A stretch of 64,000 nt of DNA from Paraglaciecola algarum (GTDB taxonomy: Bacteria; Pseudomonadota; Gammaproteobacteria; Enterobacterales; Alteromonadaceae): NCBI RefSeq assembly GCF_021532655.1, contig NZ_JAKGAS010000001.1, positions 372,001 through 436,000 on the forward strand. The letters run 5' to 3'. Shown in pieces: positions 35,901-44,137 of this stretch. The notes under the pieces were generated by a model. That model ran no database searches and was not told where the DNA came from. It was given only the letters and a program-made list of their open reading frames with translations. The position numbers and the translations under genes are program-made. How positions within the stretch are numbered: position 1 is the first letter of the stretch; each line of letters starts with the position of its first letter.

Positions 35901-36309
35901 AAAAGTGAATGCTTATGAAAAAATTGAATTAGAAAAGAAGCAAAGAAGAGCCAAGAAGAAAAAGTATGAACTGACACTGATTGATACTCAATACGAGCTA
36001 AACTTAATTAATACAGTGCCAGTTGATGCCAGTTCTGTGTTGCCTGACGGTAGCCAAGTTAAGTCTTTAGCTGAATTTTCTGAATACTTGAAAACGAATC
36101 GTCAAACTCAGCTTATGCAAGCAATCGTGCATCATATGATGGTTTATGCGTTAGGTAGAGAATTGGATATTTTAGACGAACAAGAGTCTGAATTGATTTA
36201 TTCTGCTTTTAGGTCGTCTGGATACAAGTTATCTGAACTGACTAAGGCAATCGTGCAAAGTGATGGTTTTACCAATAGAGCGCAATACGTTAACAAAGAG
36301 GTGCATTAA
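32950..36309 (+). CDS. DUF1592-type cytochrome (PSD1-like) with DUF2231-like membrane N-terminus
   Basis: About 1,119 residues. The N-terminus has four or five membrane helices with FHPLALHFPVTCLVLVG, as in DUF2231. Then CLRCH in a cytochrome c domain, the DUF1587 signature PLRRLNKRELNNTYQDLF, DUF1592/DUF1595 segments (YYLWSSMPDKTLR), DUF1588 (NRMGLLTQASVL, SDGEDSHPIKRG) and a second haem motif CSGCH in DUF1585 (KIDPWGLLMENYDATG). Start: TTG 32950 with AAAGGGA eight bases upstream; TTG 32893 is possible. Such proteins pair with DUF1552 partners, as here. Function unknown; redox chemistry in the periplasm is likely. Confidence 0.85.
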   Translation: MFDKLRPYSILLTCFFAIVGILSIFIVAQVYPLQGVEGQGLSRFFGRFHPLALHFPVTCLVLVGVFELLALIKPIAYLKRLVGPLLFFSALTSVVTVVLGLLLAANEGHQGALVERHRMFGMSVAVLSCVAFVLYVFAQKHLTKIVENTYRLCLITAIGLMSFAAHDGGAMVHGPKYLAEHSPQILVPILTNHLPKNNASNKTISENNKSENTYISEATLGHFDSDVGKFIESYCLRCHGEGKQEANLRLDQIDPAFLTFNSQHVWQRVLGALGSHNMPPEDAKQPSDRQRMLAIDWIHTALEEHAHARRADMANAPLRRLNKRELNNTYQDLFKVDADFVSVLPSDPKSEHGYDNDAELLMVSMSDLKAYHGIARQAVQRYVQFGLPSNKTDKYFVEMEDVYHFARSESHTLSYQRAAQPLSEEQLQAIKLSRQTQRPIYRDRPYGPLPYGDVPQGESSAGEGRGFARLHEQFMLLQTYQTEGEVVVKVHAAREAGQEGDNSIPRLRLEAGWQNAQSLRVKNVGEYDITAPLDKPQEVEFRFRLEDIIEPKMARGHWDKDNRWILLVLSNVARHEKGIFAASIYGQSDLTLPSADKFNKVLIDQTIQAEKQQVKGLAAWQESGVPTLRLDALEAEVIPVKSEQDSPFIIQYPGANASLELKKRRLKKILSEFLPEVFRREHIAESEYKVYLDLFEKLSQSGQSFPDAVRETIAAALISPSFLYIGYSQNEQMANLDPQAYGNQYLASRLSYYLWSSMPDKTLRKLAEDNELSDPAILAAQVDRMLVDPKAQRFTQVFAKQWLQLAKLKDIRISKQHYPEFGLDLAQLMSAESVLTFQDNFQQKRDARELYFSEYMMINQQLARLYQVPNVFSGDIKRVHTGASTNRMGLLTQASVLAMNSDGEDSHPIKRGVWMLERLLNDPPPPPPPSVPELDTNNPELAGLSLKQKIEQHRDLSGCSGCHEKIDPWGLLMENYDATGMWRTKVNAYEKIELEKKQRRAKKKKYELTLIDTQYELNLINTVPVDASSVLPDGSQVKSLAEFSEYLKTNRQTQLMQAIVHHMMVYALGRELDILDEQESELIYSAFRSSGYKLSELTKAIVQSDGFTNRAQYVNKEVH

Positions 36310-36310
36310 G

Positions 36311-37678
36311 ATGTCTAACAAAGTGGTTAATTTTAATCGACGTACATTTTTGAAATCTGCGACTTCGTCTCTTTTGTTACCGGCTTTGCCATCGATAGCC
36401 ACAAGTGCAGTGAATGCCAGTTCTAATGGCATTGGGCTGGCTGAAAAGGGGCAAGTTAAACGATTATGTTGTTTGTTTTTTGGTATGGGCGTGTCTTTAC
36501 CGCCAAAAGATCATGTTGCACATAAAGATTGGCAATGGTTTCCCCATGAGTACGGAAAAGACTATAGCTTTTCAAAATCGAATATTGCACTGGAGCCGTT
36601 TAAACAGCAGCTTAGCTTTTTATCTGGTTTGTCGCATCCCCGTACAAGAGACATATTTGCTCATTCGACAGGGGGCTATTTTTTGAGTGGGGCCGATCCT
36701 TTAACACCTGCAGGTAATTCAATATCTGCGGACCAACTGCATGCTATGTATGCAGGCTCGCAAACTCGTTATCCCTATATCACTATGGGCTCTGAAGGTG
36801 GATTGGGAGATTTTCGTCGTCCCAATACTATGTCATATGCAGGTAGTGGTCAGCCAATTCCTTCTATCGGTTCGCCAAGAGAGGTGTTTAATGAATTATT
36901 TGGTGTACCAAGTGGTGATAAAGAATCGATTAGACAAGCTTTTGGTCGAGACCGTTCTATTTTAGATGCCATTTTGCCTGATCTTAAACGTTTGAATCAC
37001 GCTATTTCAAATGACGATAAATCAAAATTAGAACAGTATGTATCTGCGGTTCGCTCCTTAGAAACTAGAGTAGAAAAAGCTGAAGAATGGCTGGATGTAC
37101 CTAAGCCACACGTGGATGAAAAGCAATTTATTTTAGATGTTGATCCAATCCAAGATGGGCCTACCCAATTTATTGATAGCATGTATCAATTGATCCATAC
37201 CGCCTTTTTAACTGACAGTACTCGCACTGTGGCTTATCAAAAAGTAAAAGAGTCTCCAGGGGGACTGGCCAATCGTTTTCCAGAAGCTATAGGCTTGCCT
37301 AATCATCATGATATGTCTCACGGTTTTAATAAAGAGGGGGGGTATGAAAATTGGGGAACCTATGACGCTTATCTTACTGAACGTTTTGCCGGATTTTTAA
37401 AACAAATGGCCGAAACAGCTGACCCATACGCCGAAGGCTCTTTGTTAGACAACACAATAGTCTTGTACGGCTCAACTACTAGCACAGTGCACAACCCCAG
37501 AAATTATCCTTTGATTGTGGCTGGTGGTCGTAATTTGGGGCTATCCCATGGCGCGCACCATCACTTTGCCGAAAGTATTCCTATGAGTAATTTATTGTTA
37601 ACCCTATTACAGCAGTTAGGCACGCCCGTAGATTCATTTTCAGATAGTACTGGAACCTTGTCACATATCTTAGCTTAA
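36311..37678 (+). CDS. DUF1552 family Tat-exported protein
   Basis: 455 residues from ATG 36311, preceded by an AGAGG-type ribosome binding site. The N-terminus FNRRTFLKSATSSLLLPALP is a twin-arginine signal. The body has GVSLPPKDH, GLSHPRTRD and VLYGSTTSTVHNPRNYPLIVAGG, as in DUF1552 proteins (related to the alkaline-phosphatase-like DUF1501 group). It starts one base after the DUF1592 cytochrome stop, so the two are coupled. The pair is best known from planctomycetes and occurs in some marine gammaproteobacteria. Confidence 0.87.
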   Translation: MSNKVVNFNRRTFLKSATSSLLLPALPSIATSAVNASSNGIGLAEKGQVKRLCCLFFGMGVSLPPKDHVAHKDWQWFPHEYGKDYSFSKSNIALEPFKQQLSFLSGLSHPRTRDIFAHSTGGYFLSGADPLTPAGNSISADQLHAMYAGSQTRYPYITMGSEGGLGDFRRPNTMSYAGSGQPIPSIGSPREVFNELFGVPSGDKESIRQAFGRDRSILDAILPDLKRLNHAISNDDKSKLEQYVSAVRSLETRVEKAEEWLDVPKPHVDEKQFILDVDPIQDGPTQFIDSMYQLIHTAFLTDSTRTVAYQKVKESPGGLANRFPEAIGLPNHHDMSHGFNKEGGYENWGTYDAYLTERFAGFLKQMAETADPYAEGSLLDNTIVLYGSTTSTVHNPRNYPLIVAGGRNLGLSHGAHHHFAESIPMSNLLLTLLQQLGTPVDSFSDSTGTLSHILA

Positions 37679-37798
37679 AGACTAATATTAGCCTTAGAAG
37701 AAATATTAGCTTAGTGTAAACAGGCGTATTTAAAATGTTTGACAATAAACAATTGACAAAATTAGTGATTCATAACAGGATCTGTTTACATAAATGCA

Positions 37799-38827
37799 AT
37801 GAATTTAACATCTACTATGTCGGTTATTGGTTATTTAGTATCGAGAAACTCAAGGTTTCTAGTTTTATTTCTAACTCTGTGGTTTGGCGTTAGTAGCTTT
37901 TCTGTTTGGGCTAAACAGGAAGTCAAACACCTAACTTGGGCTCATGTTTATGAAACGTCGGAACCTTTGCATAAATGGGCCGTGTGGGCCGCAGAAGAAA
38001 TTAATAAACGAACAGAAGGACGTTACACTATAGATGTGTTTCCAGTCTCAATCATGGGTAAAGAGGCTGAACTTAATCAAAGTTTAAGTTTAGGTACTAT
38101 CGATATTATTTATACAGGCACTAGTTTTGCCGCACAAAATTACCCTCCAATAGCTTTACCAGATTTACCTTATGTGTTTCGCGACTATCAACATTGGCAA
38201 AAATTTAATGACAGTGATTTGTTTATCGAGTTGGCCGAAGGGTACAAGCTAGCCTCAAGAGGTAATCGCATAGTCGGTAACAACTATTATGGGCAAAGGC
38301 ATGTAACGTCTAACAAGCCAATAAAGTCACCCAAGGACATGCTTGATTTAAAACTGCGTGTGCCAAATGCATCAATTTTTAAAATGTTCCCTTTAGCGGT
38401 TGGCGCCAACCCCAGTCCGATAGCATTTTCAGAGGTTTACTTAGCTTTACAACAGGGTGTAGTCGATGCGCAAGAAAATCCATTGCCTACCATCAAAGCT
38501 AAGAAGTTTTATGAGGTGCAAGAATACATAAGTTTAACTGGCCATCTGCAAGGAGCAGTCATTTCAGTAGCCAGTGATAGATTATGGAACATGTTATCTG
38601 ATACTGACAAAGTGATTTTTAGCCAAGTATTTAAACAAGCCGCGGCTAAAGTGTCTGCTGATACCCGTCAATCAGAGAAAGATTTGATTTCATGGTTTGA
38701 AGAGCAAGGTGTAACCGTGTTAACCGTTGATAGAAGTGCATTTCGTGAAAAAGTGCTACCGACTCACGTAGAAGCAAAACAAAGATTAGGAGCCGATTTG
38801 TATGACCGATTACAAAACATCAGATAA
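37799..38827 (+). CDS. TRAP transporter substrate-binding protein (DctP family)
   Basis: 342 residues with a signal peptide ending around VWAKQE. Family features include FPVSIMGKEAELNQSL, YPYVFRD-like LPDLPYVFRDY and the conserved Arg region LRVPNASIFKM, then GVVDAQENPLPT. It captures an organic acid or sugar acid in the periplasm for the DctQ/DctM channel encoded just after. The substrate is not readable. It overlaps dctQ by 26 bases. The exact start is uncertain (ATG 37799 or 37817) and no good ribosome binding site is seen. Confidence 0.9.
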   Translation: MNLTSTMSVIGYLVSRNSRFLVLFLTLWFGVSSFSVWAKQEVKHLTWAHVYETSEPLHKWAVWAAEEINKRTEGRYTIDVFPVSIMGKEAELNQSLSLGTIDIIYTGTSFAAQNYPPIALPDLPYVFRDYQHWQKFNDSDLFIELAEGYKLASRGNRIVGNNYYGQRHVTSNKPIKSPKDMLDLKLRVPNASIFKMFPLAVGANPSPIAFSEVYLALQQGVVDAQENPLPTIKAKKFYEVQEYISLTGHLQGAVISVASDRLWNMLSDTDKVIFSQVFKQAAAKVSADTRQSEKDLISWFEEQGVTVLTVDRSAFREKVLPTHVEAKQRLGADLYDRLQNIR

Positions 38828-39389
38828 TGCAGGTAATACAGATGAGGTAGATGCCTTAAACTTTGATATAGAAGATGATGAGCCTTTTGCTTATGCTGAT
38901 TTTCGCTTTGAAGATTGGGTGGCTTTTGTGTTGTTCTGGTTATTGGCCATTACTTTGTTTTCACAATTTTTGAGTCGGTATGTGTTTTCTTCTCCTTTAG
39001 GTTGGACAGAAGAGCTGGCGCGTTATCAATTAGTCGCTTTAGGTTTTATTGGCGCATGTATGGGCGTACGAAAGAACACACATATTTTTGTTAGCCTGTT
39101 TCATCGCTGGATGCCACAAAGCTTGTCGACCAATATTTATCGTTTCATCGCTTTATGTAATTTAGTTTTTTTGTGCACTTTAGCCTATTTTGCATGGCAA
39201 ATAATTCCTCTATTAGAAATTCACAAAATGGCCTCATTAGATGTGTCTGTGAGTGTTTTATATAGCGTCGTGTTTGGCGGATTATTGTTAATGATATTTC
39301 GTGGGGTACAACATTTAATCAGTGTGTTGACTTCCACACCTTTTACTCATTCTGCTAGTGATGATAGCACTCAAAACTCTTTAGATTAG
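38802..39389 (+). CDS. TRAP transporter small permease (DctQ family)
   Basis: 195 residues with four hydrophobic helices (about 44-64, 78-96, 116-136 and 148-170). The helix 2 region GWTEELARYQLVALGFIGA is the DctQ signature. The N-terminus has an acidic cytosolic stretch (EDDEPFAYADF). It links the binding protein to the large permease in the inner membrane. Overlaps the previous gene and precedes dctM by 13 bases. Confidence 0.92.
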   Translation: MTDYKTSDNAGNTDEVDALNFDIEDDEPFAYADFRFEDWVAFVLFWLLAITLFSQFLSRYVFSSPLGWTEELARYQLVALGFIGACMGVRKNTHIFVSLFHRWMPQSLSTNIYRFIALCNLVFLCTLAYFAWQIIPLLEIHKMASLDVSVSVLYSVVFGGLLLMIFRGVQHLISVLTSTPFTHSASDDSTQNSLD

Positions 39390-39402
39390 GCTGAATCAAT
39401 TT

Positions 39403-40683
39403 ATGGTTATTGCAATTTTATTGGTGTCTTTGTTTGTCATGATTATGCTGGGATTCCCAGTGGCTTTTGCTTTGGCTGGATCGGCATTATTGGCAATTTT
39501 TTATGATGGACAAGTACCTGAATTAATAGTGTTACATCGCATGATAGGTGGCATGGATAGTTTTCCGTTACTCTCCATCCCATTTTTTGTGTTGGCTGGT
39601 GGGTTGATGAATTCAGCGGGTATCACCACCCGTATCTTTAACTTTGCTAACGCCATGGTTGGCTGGATGCGTGGTGGTTTAGGCCATGTAAATATTAGTG
39701 CTTCTATTATGTTTGCCGGTATGTCTGGTGCTGCGGTTGCTGATGCTGGTGGCTTAGGTGCTATTGAAGTGAAAGCCATGCGTAACAAAGGATACGACGC
39801 GGGTTTTGCAGTGGGTATTACCGCTGCCTCTTCAACTATAGGCCCTATCATTCCACCTAGTTTACCTATGATTATTTACGGTGTGATGGCAGGAGCTTCA
39901 ATTGGCCAATTGTTTGCGGCTGGGTTTGTGCCAGGTTTATTGATGGCCATTGCTTTGATGGTGATGGTGGCTTATTACTCTAAAAAACGTAATTACCCCA
40001 AAGACGCGGGCTTTAGTCCAATACGTTTAGGTAGAACATTTAAATCGGCATTTTTATCTTTAATGACGCCAGTGATCATTATTGGTGGGATTTTATTTGG
40101 GGTGTTTACTGCCACTGAAGCCGCGATCGCAGCGGCTGTATATTCGTTATTTTTGGGAACCGTTGTTTATCGTTCACTCAGTCTAAAAAAACTGGTTAAA
40201 GTCAGTATGGAAACCATAGAAACTACCAGCATTATTTTGATGATCATTGCCGGTGCAGCAATATTCTCTTGGGTGTTAACCAGTCAACATGTGACTGAAG
40301 ATTTTACTAGGTGGATGTTAACTATTACTGACAACAAAACCTTATTGTTATTAATGATCACCTTTATTTTATTCGTTGTTGGGTGTTTTATGGAAACCAT
40401 AGCCGCGATCACAATTCTAACCCCTGTGCTTTTGCCAATTGCTGTGAGTTTAGGCATTGATCCAGTTCATTTTGGTGTCGTCATGGTGCTTAATTTAATG
40501 ATTGGGTTATTAACCCCGCCAGTAGGTATGGTGTTGTACGTGCTGTCACGTGTCACTAAAGTGCCATTTGAAGAGTGCGCAAAAGCAACTATTCCTTTCG
40601 TTATTCCACTGGTAATTGTGTTGTTATTAGTCACCTTTATCCCTCAGTTGTCCATGTGGTTACCCCAGCTTATTTACGGTTAA
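39403..40683 (+). CDS. TRAP transporter large permease (DctM family)
   Basis: 426 residues and about 12 helices, the sodium-coupled translocation subunit. Diagnostic parts: GFPVAFALAGSALLAI, FAGMSGAAVADAGGLG, TIGPIIPPSLPMIIYG and LLTPPVGMVLYVLS. Length and motifs are standard. Last gene of the TRAP operon, with a strong hairpin after it. The operon may supply a product released by the neighbouring GH16 enzyme or cytochrome system, but nothing in the sequence fixes this. Confidence 0.95.
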   Translation: MVIAILLVSLFVMIMLGFPVAFALAGSALLAIFYDGQVPELIVLHRMIGGMDSFPLLSIPFFVLAGGLMNSAGITTRIFNFANAMVGWMRGGLGHVNISASIMFAGMSGAAVADAGGLGAIEVKAMRNKGYDAGFAVGITAASSTIGPIIPPSLPMIIYGVMAGASIGQLFAAGFVPGLLMAIALMVMVAYYSKKRNYPKDAGFSPIRLGRTFKSAFLSLMTPVIIIGGILFGVFTATEAAIAAAVYSLFLGTVVYRSLSLKKLVKVSMETIETTSIILMIIAGAAIFSWVLTSQHVTEDFTRWMLTITDNKTLLLLMITFILFVVGCFMETIAAITILTPVLLPIAVSLGIDPVHFGVVMVLNLMIGLLTPPVGMVLYVLSRVTKVPFEECAKATIPFVIPLVIVLLLVTFIPQLSMWLPQLIYG

Positions 40684-40711
40684 AGGTGTGTTGTTAGATT
40701 AGTTGGTAAAT

Positions 40712-40735
40712 TGGCCTATTTTGCTAAATAGGCCA
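40712..40735. terminator. Hairpin after the TRAP operon
   Basis: Perfect 10-bp arms TGGCCTATTT and AAATAGGCCA with a four-base loop, 29 bases past the dctM stop. There is no strong T run, so it may be a mRNA-stabilising end or weak terminator. Confidence 0.6.
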
Positions 40736-40934
40736 GATGATTGAATTTGTTACAACTTTAAGATATTGAGACATACGGTAAACCTTTTATCCTAGTTTAT
40801 ATCTGCTATGGTAAGTTTTGTGTTCTTGTTACTTAGTTAATTCAAAGGGCTAACATCCCTTGTATTTAAGAACTTTGCAACAGGCACAAAACTAGTGTTG
40901 TAGAAAAATTGTATAAAGGATAAAGGGAAATAAA

Positions 40935-43289
40935 ATGAAAACTAATAAAACACTCCTAGCGAGCGCTATTGCCGTGTTCTTTTCAGGACTCGCGAGCACA
41001 CACTCTGCATTGGCTCAAGATGCCGCACAAGAAGAATATGTAGAAAAAATTGCCGTTTTAGGCACGCGTGGTACACCACGAACAGTCACCGATTCCCCTG
41101 TTGCAGTTGATGTATTCTCAGGTGAAGAATTTACCGCTAATGGTAACACTGCAGACATTACTGATAATTTAAAAGCTTTGGTTCCATCATTTACCGCCAC
41201 ACCCGCAACAGGTGATGGTAGCGCATTTATTCGTCCTACTTCTCTTCGAGGTATGGCACCAGATCAAACTCTGGTTTTAGTGAACGGCAAGCGCCGTCAC
41301 CGATCAGCACTTGTACAGTTTTTTGCACCCGCAGCTGGCAATGGTGCCCATGGTGTGGATATTGGCATGATCCCAAGTATTGCCTTAAAAAACGTGGAAG
41401 TATTGCGTGATGGAGCAGCTGCACAGTATGGTTCCGATGCGATTGCCGGGGTGATGAATTTCCAATTAAAAGATGACAGTGAAGGTGGTAGTGTTGTTGC
41501 GCAATTTGGTGAATTTTATGAAGGTGAACAAAGTTGGATAATTGGTGCAAATGCTGGTTTTGAATTGGGTCGTGATGGATTCTTGAATGTCAGCTTTGAA
41601 ACTAACGATAACGAAGCGTTGTCACGAGGTATTCAGCGTGCCGATGCTCAAGCGTTAGTGGACGCTGGTGTTCCTGGCGTTGGGGCTGATTCACCATTTG
41701 GTGATGCGCCATTTGTGCAATCTTGGGGACGTCCTGAAACAAGTGGGACACGTGTGGCTATAAACTCTGGCTATGATTTAGGCAAAGCTGGTGAGTTATA
41801 TTTGCATGGTGGGTACGCCGATACAGACGGGCGGTATCGCTTTTTCTACCGAGGACCAGATCATAGTACTCTGGCAAATGTTAATAATTTGCCGGCTGGT
41901 TATACTCCATATCTAGACGGGGCTCAGAAAGACACCAGTTTGGTGGGCGGTTTTAAAGGTGAAACTGGTAATGAGTTGATGTACAACTTCAGTGTTGGTT
42001 TTGGTAAAAACGAATTAGACTACTTTTTATATAACACTGTAAATGCAGACCTTGTATCTAACGGTAGTGCTGGTCAAAGAGATTTTGACATGGGTGGGTA
42101 TATTCAAGAAGAGCTAAATTTTAATGCTGATTTTGGTATGCCACTGGCTGCCAACATGTATCTTGGTTTTGGAGCTGAATGGCGTGAAGAAAGTTTCACT
42201 ACTATAGCGGGCGAGCCCAATGCCTATTTTGGTTCTGGTACTAGTGGTTTAGCTGCAGCGACCCCAATACAAGAAGGGGTATTAGATAGAGATAATATCG
42301 CTGTATATGCTGATCTTGAGTATGACATGTCTGACGATTTATTTTTGCAAGGTGCACTTCGCTACGAAGACTTTTCAGACTTTGGCGGCACTATTAATGG
42401 TAAATTAGCAGCACGTTATAATATTTCAGATGACTTAGTTTTACGAGGCGCTTTATCTACTGGTTTTCATGCACCTACACCGGGTCAGACTAATATCACA
42501 ACCGTAACGACTACCTTTACTGGCAATACTCAAATTGATGAAGGATTATTACGTGTATCTAATCCTACTGCGATCGAATACGGAGCAAAACCACTTAAAG
42601 AAGAAGAGTCAACCAGTGTGAGTCTGGGACTGACTTATAGTGGTTTTGACAAAGGTAATTTGGCGATTGATTATTATCAAACAGCAGTCGACGATAGAAT
42701 TTATCGTACAGGTAATATTCAAACTGATAGTGGCCAAATTTCTTTTTATACTAATGCTTTAGATGTAGAACATAAAGGTATAGATGTGGTGTATACGACC
42801 TCATTTGATTGGAATGTTGCCGAGACCAAATTTACCTTTGCCTATAATTACAATACGATTGAAGTAACAGGCCAGTCTTTGGTAAATGGTGTTAAACCTG
42901 TTGGTGACGATATTATTGAAGATATCGAAAATAACTATCCTGAAAATCGTTTTGTAGCCACTACTGTCACTGATATAGCGGATGATTATCAGTTTATGTT
43001 ACGTGCCAATTTCTATGGTGAGCATTATGATGAGCGGGGTAGGATTGGTGATACTACTTCACCAACAGCTAAAATTAATTCTGTATATTATATAGATATG
43101 GAGCTGAATTATTTCGCTACAAATGATTTGACATTGACCTTAGGAGCTTCAAATATATTTGATAAGTATATTGATGAAATTGGTGAACCCAATGCAAACC
43201 GTTTAAGTGTTGGCCTACAGTATCCGCGTAGAACACCAGCAAATTATGAAGGTGGTTCGTATTATTTAAGAGCTAAATATCAGTTCTAA
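40935..43289 (+). CDS. TonB-dependent outer membrane receptor
   Basis: 784 residues. Signal peptide (about 1-27, ending ALAQD). The TonB box region is close to EKIAVLGTRGT. The plug domain includes LRGMAPDQTLVLVNGKRR and DVEVLRDGAAAQYGSDAIAGV-like sequence, and a beta-barrel ends with the C-terminal aromatic YYLRAKYQF. No N-terminal carboxypeptidase-like domain and no FecA-type signalling domain. It would import a large ligand (glycan, siderophore or other). Well-formed ribosome binding site AAAGG in its own 250-base promoter region; terminator after. Confidence 0.92.
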   Translation: MKTNKTLLASAIAVFFSGLASTHSALAQDAAQEEYVEKIAVLGTRGTPRTVTDSPVAVDVFSGEEFTANGNTADITDNLKALVPSFTATPATGDGSAFIRPTSLRGMAPDQTLVLVNGKRRHRSALVQFFAPAAGNGAHGVDIGMIPSIALKNVEVLRDGAAAQYGSDAIAGVMNFQLKDDSEGGSVVAQFGEFYEGEQSWIIGANAGFELGRDGFLNVSFETNDNEALSRGIQRADAQALVDAGVPGVGADSPFGDAPFVQSWGRPETSGTRVAINSGYDLGKAGELYLHGGYADTDGRYRFFYRGPDHSTLANVNNLPAGYTPYLDGAQKDTSLVGGFKGETGNELMYNFSVGFGKNELDYFLYNTVNADLVSNGSAGQRDFDMGGYIQEELNFNADFGMPLAANMYLGFGAEWREESFTTIAGEPNAYFGSGTSGLAAATPIQEGVLDRDNIAVYADLEYDMSDDLFLQGALRYEDFSDFGGTINGKLAARYNISDDLVLRGALSTGFHAPTPGQTNITTVTTTFTGNTQIDEGLLRVSNPTAIEYGAKPLKEEESTSVSLGLTYSGFDKGNLAIDYYQTAVDDRIYRTGNIQTDSGQISFYTNALDVEHKGIDVVYTTSFDWNVAETKFTFAYNYNTIEVTGQSLVNGVKPVGDDIIEDIENNYPENRFVATTVTDIADDYQFMLRANFYGEHYDERGRIGDTTSPTAKINSVYYIDMELNYFATNDLTLTLGASNIFDKYIDEIGEPNANRLSVGLQYPRRTPANYEGGSYYLRAKYQF

Positions 43290-43310
43290 ATGATAAAACA
43301 CGCATTTAAA

Positions 43311-43337
43311 GGGAAGACATGGTCTTCCCTTTTTTTG
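43311..43337 (+). terminator. Rho-independent terminator after TonB receptor
   Basis: Perfect 8-bp arms GGGAAGAC (43311-43318) and GTCTTCCC (43322-43329), three-base loop, then seven T. Confidence 0.92.
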
Positions 43338-43345
43338 CTTGATAA

Positions 43346-43622
43346 TACCAATTACAGTAAATAATTAATCACTCAGCGAGAGTTTAAAAGCGCTTAAACA
43401 AGGCGCATGATTGACAGCTCTTTATTAAAAGACAGCTAGTGCTCTTTCAAAGTTACGGAATGCTTTGTAAGCGCTTTTAAAACTGGCCTGAAAGGAGTGC
43501 CCCAGCGGGTTTTGCTTTTTGTTCTCACTATTTGAAAGGGGACAACCATTACTGCATAGTGACGCCTCAATCAAAATCCGCTGGATTTACTCTGAGTGGT
43601 CATTTATTTACTGTAATTGGCA
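43346..43622. mobile_element. MITE-like element with 31-bp terminal inverted repeats
   Basis: About 277 bp bounded by imperfect 31-bp inverted repeats: the left end begins TACCAATTACAGTAAATA (43346) and the right end, read in reverse, begins TGCCAATTACAGTAAATA (43622). Both inner ends carry CACTCAG. A secondary inverted repeat inside pairs TTTAAAAGCGCTT with AAGCGCTTTTAAA. There is no transposase gene, so it would be a non-autonomous element mobilised in trans. Similar ends are common in marine gammaproteobacteria (recollection). Confidence 0.7.
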
Positions 43623-43637
43623 TAACCTTTTAAAAAT

Positions 43638-44096
43638 TTAAATCCAACGTCTAACTTTGCTTTTGTAATCTATATATTCTTGCCCAAATAATTGTTCGAT
43701 CATTCTTTCTTCAGGTTTTATTTGAAATTGGTTGATATAGGCAACAAACAACAGAATACAAGGTAAGCCGTAAATATTTTGAATATATAAAACAACAGCA
43801 ATCAATAGACAGGCCATGCCTAAATACATGGGATTGCGGGTGACCTTAAATACTCCAGATTGCACCAGATTAGAGGCTTTTTCGGGAGTAGTGGGGTTGA
43901 CTGTAGTCTGAGCTTTTCTGAATTGCCACACACCTGCTGCGATAATTACTAAGCCTAAAATGAATGATAGGATCCAATAAAGTGGTGAAATTACCAAGTC
44001 ACTAATTAATTCAGGTAGAAACTGAGTGAGGTACGCCAAAAACATCACTATCAATAAAACCAAAACAGGAGGAATCTTAAGTTCAAGTTTATGCAT
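43638..44096 (-). CDS. Isoprenylcysteine carboxyl methyltransferase-like membrane protein
   Basis: 152 residues with four or five hydrophobic helices (about 11-25, 38-58, 92-110 and 112-130). The C-terminal part VTRNPMYLGMACLL followed by PEERMIEQLFGQEYIDYKSKVRRW is the ICMT/PEMT-like signature that binds AdoMet at the membrane. The substrate in bacteria is unknown. It starts 42 bases before mltD's stop on the same strand. Confidence 0.87.
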   Translation of the reverse strand: MHKLELKIPPVLVLLIVMFLAYLTQFLPELISDLVISPLYWILSFILGLVIIAAGVWQFRKAQTTVNPTTPEKASNLVQSGVFKVTRNPMYLGMACLLIAVVLYIQNIYGLPCILLFVAYINQFQIKPEERMIEQLFGQEYIDYKSKVRRWI

Positions 44097-44137
44097 GCTC
44101 CCTTATCCTTCCGTCTGTTTTAGTCTGAATTTAACTT

